Assembly: GCA_022559985.1 (NCBI GenBank)
Contig: JAFJTR010000006.1
Location: forward strand, 1 to 64,000
DNA from: Parastagonospora avenae f. sp. tritici 18332-5
Taxonomy: Eukaryota; Ascomycota; Dothideomycetes; Pleosporales; Phaeosphaeriaceae
Direction: 5' to 3'
DNA: 64,000 nt
The translations under genes were made by a program, and so were the position numbers. Each line of letters starts with the position of its first letter. Position 1 is the stretch's first letter. Shown piece by piece: positions 57,422-64,000 of this stretch. Under the pieces are notes generated by a model. The model was not told the origin of the DNA, did no database searches, and saw only the letters and a list, made by a program, of their open reading frames with translations.

Positions 57422-58444
57422 CACGTCGCGACTTGACTTTACAGTGGGGCGCCGTGTCGCGATAAGATGCGAACAAGCGGCACAGCGGATCGGGAAAGAC
57501 GGCAGCAGTATATGCGCGTTTCGCTGGGCGTTGACAGAAAATGATTTCTCAAGCTATTATGAGGTGTCAGAAGTGGACGTTTTCCGCGGCCGCGATTCCT
57601 TCCTTACGTTCGGCTGCTGCGGTCATCCCATCATCTTTATTGCACCCCACGGCGAGTTTTCCCCGCAAATCAAGCCAGTCCATGACAGCTCCAAGCTCCT
57701 GCGCCTCCACAGCCTCGAACTCGGCGATCCGCCAGCCAATCACTGTTCGACAGCTCTCGGTATCCATAGCTTCCGCAAACATGTCAGCGCGTTTTGACAC
57801 AGCCCGGCCCAATGACTCCCTGCACGCGTAGTGTCTAGGTCTGTGAGCGCTTGTCATCACGCCATGTTAGCACACGCACTGTGGATCAGGCAAAGTCAGC
57901 CGAATGCGTTCAAAAGGCCTGGGCTGACGTAGCAGTGAGCCTCTCAGCGTGCGTTTGATTCCATTGGCGCCTAGTGATCTCGGCTCTCGGCATGGGAAGC
58001 CAAGCGTTGGCGATGGCGGAGTGGAGCGGGGTGGGATGGGTTCGCATCGAGGAATGCATGCTTGGGCTGACACACGTGGGGTGTTGAAGATTTTCGTGCT
58101 ACCCTGATAGCGGGGTAGACAGCGAAGCTGAGCGGAGCTGGAGATGTAGATGTAGATCTATCCGGGTGGTTTGTAGACATGTGGTTTGGATCGTCATTGT
58201 GCTTGGAATAGACCAGGATTTGCTTAAGTGAGATAAGAGATGCGGAGAAAGCAATGCGGAGTGGATATTTGTGATGGTATCTTGATTACTGTGAAGATAA
58301 GCTGCTAGAGAAGCCTTCAGATGCAGTCGTGAAGTAGGTATCGCAGGCAATGCACTAAAACAAACGCCTTTTGCAGCGTCGTAACAACCCCAATCGGGGC
58401 ACGCTCAGAAACGCTTACTGATGATCATGAGCTGCAGTATATGC
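57422..58444. other. Intergenic region
   Basis: No supported gene. A 97-codon minus frame (57860-57567) has helical composition but no motif or splice context. Confidence 0.35.
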
Positions 58445-61400
58445 TCAAGCTCGCGACTTCTTCTCGTCGCTCTCGCCATCCGTGCTGATGGCAGTGCTAA
58501 GGTAGCGCTCAAACACGCGCTGCTCCAGGTCAACTGAGCCGCGTCTGCCGCCACCCATCTTCACTTCGCGCCTGCGGAAGAAAACACGCTTACCAAACTT
58601 CCAGCTCTCAATACCGATGAAGAAAAGGAAAGTTGCAACGAAAACAATGCCCCACTCCCAGCTGATTCCCTTGTGCCTGAATACGGTGTCGTTGATGACA
58701 GGGATGTACAGAACTGGGAAGATTGTGACGAAACCGAACATGATCGAGAAGAACAAGAACTTGTTCCTCCAGACATCGCGTGCCCACTGTGTGAAGTACT
58801 TGGTGGAGCCTGGCTGCATCATGAAGAACGAGCGGCGCATGTCCAACATCTGCCACGCAAGAAACAGCGAGAACCAAGTAAGACAGGCGAATGTGGTCGC
58901 ACGAGCGCGGAACACCGTGTCGCAGGTGGGGTTGTAGGACTCGTTACAATTCTGGCCTAGGTTGCCATCACCGAAACCGAACATGACGAGGGAGAAGGAT
59001 GCGAGGCAGAGGGCGGCGATCCAGAGACCGTAGAAGAGCATGTCAATCATGACTTCGATTGTGAAGACACCACGCTTGAGCTACGGGGAATTAGCATTTT
59101 GTGTATATTTAGACATGGACATGAAACTTACACTCTGGGGGGGACGGTCCAAGATATCTGGAGCAGCAATCTCGAAACCAAGACCCATGTCGGGCAAACT
59201 GGAAGTAATCATGATAATCCACATGACTTCGACGGGAGACACAGGAAAGACGGAGAAGCCGCTGCCATCCTTGAAAGCAAGACCGATGAGCAAAACGCAG
59301 GCTTGAGCGATGTTTTGGGCGAGCAAGTGGAGAATGAACTTCTGGATGTTGTCGAACATGCGGCGACCCTCTTCGATAGCGTTGAGAATAGAGGCGAAGT
59401 TGTCGTCAGTGAGAACAATGTCAGAGGCATCCTTGGCAACATCGGATCCAGTACCCATTCCAATACCGACATCCGAGCGCTTGAGAGATGGGGAGTCGTT
59501 GACACCGTCACCAGTCATGGCAGCGAAGGCCTTGCGTCGGTGAAGAGCGTCGATCATGCGGACCTTGGTGTTGGGCGCGCAGCGAGCGATGACAAGAGGT
59601 AAAAGTGGGAGGTTATCGATCTGGTCGTCGGAGAGCTTGTCGAATTGAGATGCAGTCATAACCATGGCGTCGGTGACTTCCTTTGCGAGAGTCTCCATGT
59701 TCGATGGCAGAATGCCGACTTGAGCGGCAATAGCGCGGGCAGTTCCAGGGTGGTCACCAGTCAACATGTGTACTTCGATTCCAGCCTTCTGGCACTGGCG
59801 GACTGATCCAGCGGTTTCAGGACGGGGAGGGTCGTATAGACCAACGAGACCACGGAATGTTAAGCCTTGCTCCAAAGAGTTCCTGTCGAATTCCTCTCCC
59901 TTCGCAGGTGGCTCACCCTCGAAGTCCTTGCTAGCGAGTGCCAAAACACGCAGACCACCAGCGGCGAGGGCTTCCATATTACCGAGAATCTCCTCACGGT
60001 AGTCGTCGTCCAGCTCGGTCACACCTTCGGTCTCGCCGTTGAAAACAGATGTGCAAGAGTAGATAACACGCTCGACGGCACCCTTGGTGAAGACGTACTT
60101 CTTGGAAGTTGCTATTTCTTCGAAGATGACAGACATCTTCTTGACATCAGAGTCGAAAGGAAACTCAGCAATTTGCTTCCATGTGGGCGAATCGCCGGTT
60201 GTGAAGTTGAGACGGTTCCAGTTGAAGCGAGAAGCAAAGACCTGGATAGCGATCTCAGTTGGATCACCGCGAGCATTCCATTGACCTTCGCTGGTTTGAT
60301 GGACGTTGGCCAAGTTGGCCAAAGAAGCAACCTTGAGGTAGTCGACCAAGTGTGGGTTCTCTTCAATCAATACCTCGGATGTCTGGGTCTTCTCGTCGAC
60401 GTCGGGATCAATGTGTCGTGGCTGCTTGGCGGTGAAAGAAAGGGAGCCAATCGTGGGGTTGTGAGGTTCGTCGCTTGTGCCGACCGAGTAGGTACCTTTT
60501 GCAGGAATCCAAGCCTTCTTCGCTACCATCTTGCCTTGTGTAAGCGTACCAGTCTTGTCGGAGCAAATGTCCGTGACACCACCGAGCGCCTCGAGCGACT
60601 TCAGGTTGCGAACAATGACGTGCCTCTGTACCATGCGCTTAGTTCCAGCAGCCATTGTGATGGTCAAGACAACGGTAAGGGACGCGGGAATCATAGAAAG
60701 ACCGGTAGCGACAGCGTAGATGATGACTTCACGGTTGTTGGAGAAGCTGTTTGACGCGAGGACAATAATGGCGCAGACGACCGCGACACCAAAGAGGAGG
60801 ATAGCGAGACGCGCGAGCTTCTTCTGTAGCGGGGTGCCGACGTTAACACCAAGGAAGTGACCTACGGCATCGGCGGCAGTCAAAGTCCAAGCCTGCGCAT
60901 AACGATGGGGTTTAGCCTTGCCGCTCTCGTTGCGCTTGACTGGGCGAACGCGAGAGTCCTTCTTTCGGAGAGACATAGCGATGGAACCGATTTCAGTGTA
61001 CATGCCGGTAGCGAAAACTACACCTCGGGCGCGTCCCTTGGTGACAGTCGACGAGCTGTATGCGATGTTGAGACGATCACCAGGGCCAGTATCTTCATCG
61101 AACACGACCTCGCCGTCTTTGCCCACGGGGAGCGACTCGCCGGTCAGGAGGGCTTCGTCGGTTTCAAAGTTTACGGCTTCAATAATACTGCAAAATGTTG
61201 TCAGAAAGATTTCGAAAGTTCAGTTGTGGTGTTACGTACCGGACATCAGCTGGGACGGTGTCACCCGTCTTCATTTCGACAAGGTCACCAGGAACAACCT
61301 CAATGGTTGGAATGGTGGTCGTCTTTCCATCCCGGACAGCTGAAGCAGTTGGTGAGGAAAGCGATCGAAGCGAGTCCATAGTCTTTTCGGCGTTGAATTC

Positions 61401-61800
61401 TTGGACGAAACCAATGATGACATTGAGCAGAATGATGGCAGTTACTACACCACCTTCAATCCACGACTGAATGGCGAAACTAACCGCCATAGCAGCAATC
61501 AGAATCTGTCCAAGTTAGTGGTGTATATTCGCAATTGTCCAAATAACTTACCAATGTCATTGCGTTAGCGACCTGGCGCAATAGAATCTTCGCTGGTGAG
61601 ACGCCTCCATCTTCACCAAGGTCGTTGTTTCCATGCTTCTCCAGTCTCGACTTTGCTTCCGCAGTAGTAAGACCATCGTCAGGGTTGCACTTTGTTTGCT
61701 CTACAACTTCATTGAAGGTGAGGGCATGAGCGGGCTTGGTCAGAGGCTCGTTGGCCTGACCGGACTTGTGGCCTTCGAGAGATGGTTGCTCCTTTCCCAT
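58445..61800 (-). CDS. ENA1: Sodium/potassium P-type ATPase, ENA type (P-type IID)
   Basis: Four exons (61800-61552, 61505-61240, 61187-59132, 59080-58445) give 1068 residues. Joins read AMTLILIAAMAVSF, VPADVRIIEAVNFETDEA and PPQSLKRGVFTIEV. Family motifs in order: N-terminal cation-ATPase domain, TGES (LLTGESLPVG), a membrane segment with SMIPASLTVVLTI, phosphorylation motif DKTGTLTQGK, nucleotide site FTKGAVERV, MLTGDHPGTARA, and GDGVNDSPSLK. About ten membrane segments are predicted. It exports Na+ (and Li+ or K+) at the plasma membrane, important in salt and alkaline stress. Full length, no lesion seen. Confidence 0.95.
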
Positions 61801-63262
61801 GGCGAATGTTTGTTCGGTCAAAGGTTAAGAAGGAGTTTGGGTTAACAAGCAAATCGAGATCCGGGGGGGTCATGATGCCTTTAAACCTTGAGCCTGCAGC
61901 TGCAAGCGGGACACTCATGGCGACAGCCAAGAAGCACGAGATATGGAGCGCTTGGCGTGGTGGAAACCATGCTGGGTCCGGTCTTTAGTCTACCAAGAGA
62001 CGTCACCTTCGGTCACAGTCGGCAGTGGAGAACAATGAAGGGTCCGACAATGAGCTGGGCGGACATGGAAGGGTATGCTGGGCATAGCGGAACGAATCGC
62101 AATCAAACTTTCCCTTCCCTCATATCCCAACACGCCCACATTCCCTGTGAAGCATCGCTGTGATGGCTATGCCGCTGTTTCTTGTGTCTCCAATGACGAT
62201 AGCGGGGTGCGGAGATGCGTCGAGCTGGAGGGGTGAAGGAGCATCAGTGGCGACACAAGCGAGACATGCGCCAAGATTCCCGCTCGCCTGCGAGAACAAG
62301 TCCCGCCCAGCCCCGGACAAGACACTAACCTGTGCCGGATTTCCGATTACGCTGGTCTTGGTCCTCAAAATCCAGGCGCCAACGTCATTGCAAACTCCAG
62401 ACCGAGCCTTTTGCGAACGGATGAGCCGAGAAACATCCAATCGCCTCACTTCGCCATCAATTGCTTGCTCCGCCAAGCTCTGATTCCCTGGCGTACTACC
62501 ACGAGGCGTCCACATTTTCCCAACCTCGTCACTCCACAGACCCAACGGCAAAGCTTGTCCTACAGGCGTTTTTCCTTCGACTGGCAGCTGTGTGCTATGG
62601 TCAGCTTCTTGAGCCTGCTTATCTGCGATCGTGCCTTGTCGCACTTCGCCCAGATACGGCTGAAGGTCACGAGGCTCAACAATCACTCCCTTGGCTCACC
62701 GGTCAACCCTCAGGAATGCGCTCAGATTCCGCTCCTACAGTGTTTCAGGATGCGGAATGTTCTAGTAACTCTCTCACGGGGCCAAGTCCGCTGACGAGCT
62801 AACTTGGCTCGCAGCCACAACTGCATCACCGACATCATATTCCGAGCAACATTGCACTAGTGTTTTTATTGTTCTCAAATCATTCTCATTCATTCTGCTC
62901 GTGGTGTTTACTGGAAACTCTCTCTACGCCCACTATTTTCGAACGCTAAAGTACCAAGACTAGGTGACCTCGCATCGGGACCCACACTGTTGGACCACCT
63001 TTTCTCAGCGTGGTCTTGACTACTGTCTTGTCTCGGAAGAACACGGTACTAGGCATATGCACGCCCTCTCCCGTCTGTATAAACAAGCCATCCATCACGC
63101 CTCTCGAGAATTCAGACAAAAACGCCTTCAAACTTTATCTCGACTCCATTGTGGAAGATCCCGGCTGGTATCAAGCCTCGGAAACTTAATTGCCTGCAGG
63201 AAACCACACCTTGGGGCGCACATTCGCAATTGTCTCTATGGATTTTGCAGCAACAGCACGAT
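61801..63262. other. Intergenic region upstream of ENA
   Basis: About 1.4 kb. Short frames on both strands, none supported. The part next to 61800 is the ENA promoter. No clear TATA box was picked out. Confidence 0.4.
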
Positions 63263-64000
63263 TCAGCTGCTTCGCAACATCGCTGTCGGATGCAGTGACT
63301 GACGTGCTTCCTGGATTTTCCGCCGTGGCTTGTCATCGTCTTCATAGTGTGGCATGTGAATATTTCCGGCGTAGTCCTCCGACAAGCCAGACAGATGGAG
63401 GTGTGACAGTTGCGGCATCCCAAGCATAATTCTGAAGACATCAAACCAAGACGGGTAGATCCCACTGTTTGAAGTGGGCCTAGCGAAGCCATTCGGAAAG
63501 ACAGACATAAGAGGATCTTCCAACGTGATGGTTTCCAGCGTGCCCGCATGGTCAGCTAGAAATCGAGGAAACTCATCGTGTCCAAGACGCCCGTCGCGAT
63601 CGGTCAGATGCCGGAGCTTGAAATGTTCATATGCTCGTAAAGGTAAATCGCACTCTCGCCGTTCAATGTAAGTAACTCGAGGTTATTGCAGCCGTTTAGG
63701 ACTTGCAGGACCCAGGACTTGTTGAAGTACGCAGTTCCTCCAAAAAACACTTCAGAGATGGTAACGGCACGTACGTGGTCCCGATAAAAGTCGTATAAGC
63801 CGGGCCGGCTCAGATCGAATGGCTGAGCCTCGTAACGCAGGTGCATGGGGTTGAAGCTGAACTCAAGCGTCCAGTGCTTGTTGTCTGGATGGATTCCTCG
63901 CAAAGCGCCCATGCCACGCTTGTAATGGCTATGCAGTGTGGAAAGCCCAGTGTTCTCGTCGACAAGCGAATACCGGGCATTTGGAGAAGCGTATTCTTCC
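63263..64000 (-). CDS. Partial leucine-rich/F-box-like protein (cut by window end)
   Basis: A minus-strand frame enters from 64000 (RYSLVDENTGLSTLHSHYKR) and runs to about 63610 (WTLEFSFNPMHLRYEAQPFD, NGCNNLELLTLNGESAIYL). It then needs a frame change to continue as YEHFKLRHLTDRDGRLGHDE and on to 63263. The break could be an unrecognised intron, or a frameshift. The alternating Leu pattern and GCNNLELLTLNG resemble fungal F-box/LRR proteins. The N-terminus is outside the window. Confidence 0.45.

Overview
The window is nuclear DNA of a filamentous ascomycete (Pezizomycotina, most likely Dothideomycetes). The protein-coding genes have many introns of about 46-60 nt with fungal splice signals. 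They include typical fungal proteins: Msc2, Vtc4, a GH11 xylanase, an ENA sodium ATPase, an Ace2/Swi5-type zinc-finger factor and a fungal rhodopsin-like membrane protein. All exon joins given here were read by eye from splice signals, reading frame and family knowledge. No search was run.

Layout. 1-3480: non-coding array DNA with a roughly 40-nt period, carrying one complete solo LTR and one cut by the window start. 3.5-17.6 kb: an ordinary gene block with MSC2 (-), ALG1 (+), a small unknown gene (-), a patatin-like phospholipase (-), a small unknown gene (+) and VTC4 (+). 17.9-19.7 kb: a second stretch of the same array type, interrupted by a solo LTR. 19.7-24.8 kb: gene-poor, with only a GH11 xylanase. 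24.8-46.3 kb: allantoinase (-), a DUF1917-like gene (-) divergent from DNA primase PRI1 (+), prohibitin PHB2 (-), an Emp47-like lectin (+), ubiquitin-S27a (-), an Ace2/Swi5 factor (+), a kinase-like protein (+), a rhodopsin-like membrane protein (-) and a secreted hydrolase (+). 46.8-49 kb: decayed genes, including a clear PTPA (RRD1/2) pseudogene. 49.4-61.8 kb: a BTB protein (+), a BCS1-like AAA ATPase (-) interrupted by one TAG, a Gly/Asn-rich secreted protein (+), a RING-H2 protein (-) and the ENA ATPase (-). The window ends in a partial LRR/F-box-like gene.

Most genes are independent housekeeping or secretory functions and I see no biosynthetic cluster. MSC2, ALG1 and the Emp47-like lectin act in the early secretory pathway; VTC4, ENA and MSC2 handle ions or phosphate; the xylanase and the hydrolase are secreted.

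The two most notable observations are (1) the paired arrays of about 22-nt conserved cores alternating with about 18-nt variable spacers, punctuated on the minus strand by the same 10-nt TATA element that precedes the xylanase gene, and (2) a BCS1-like reading frame broken only by TAG in the exact stop-CAR-YYA context known for translational readthrough.
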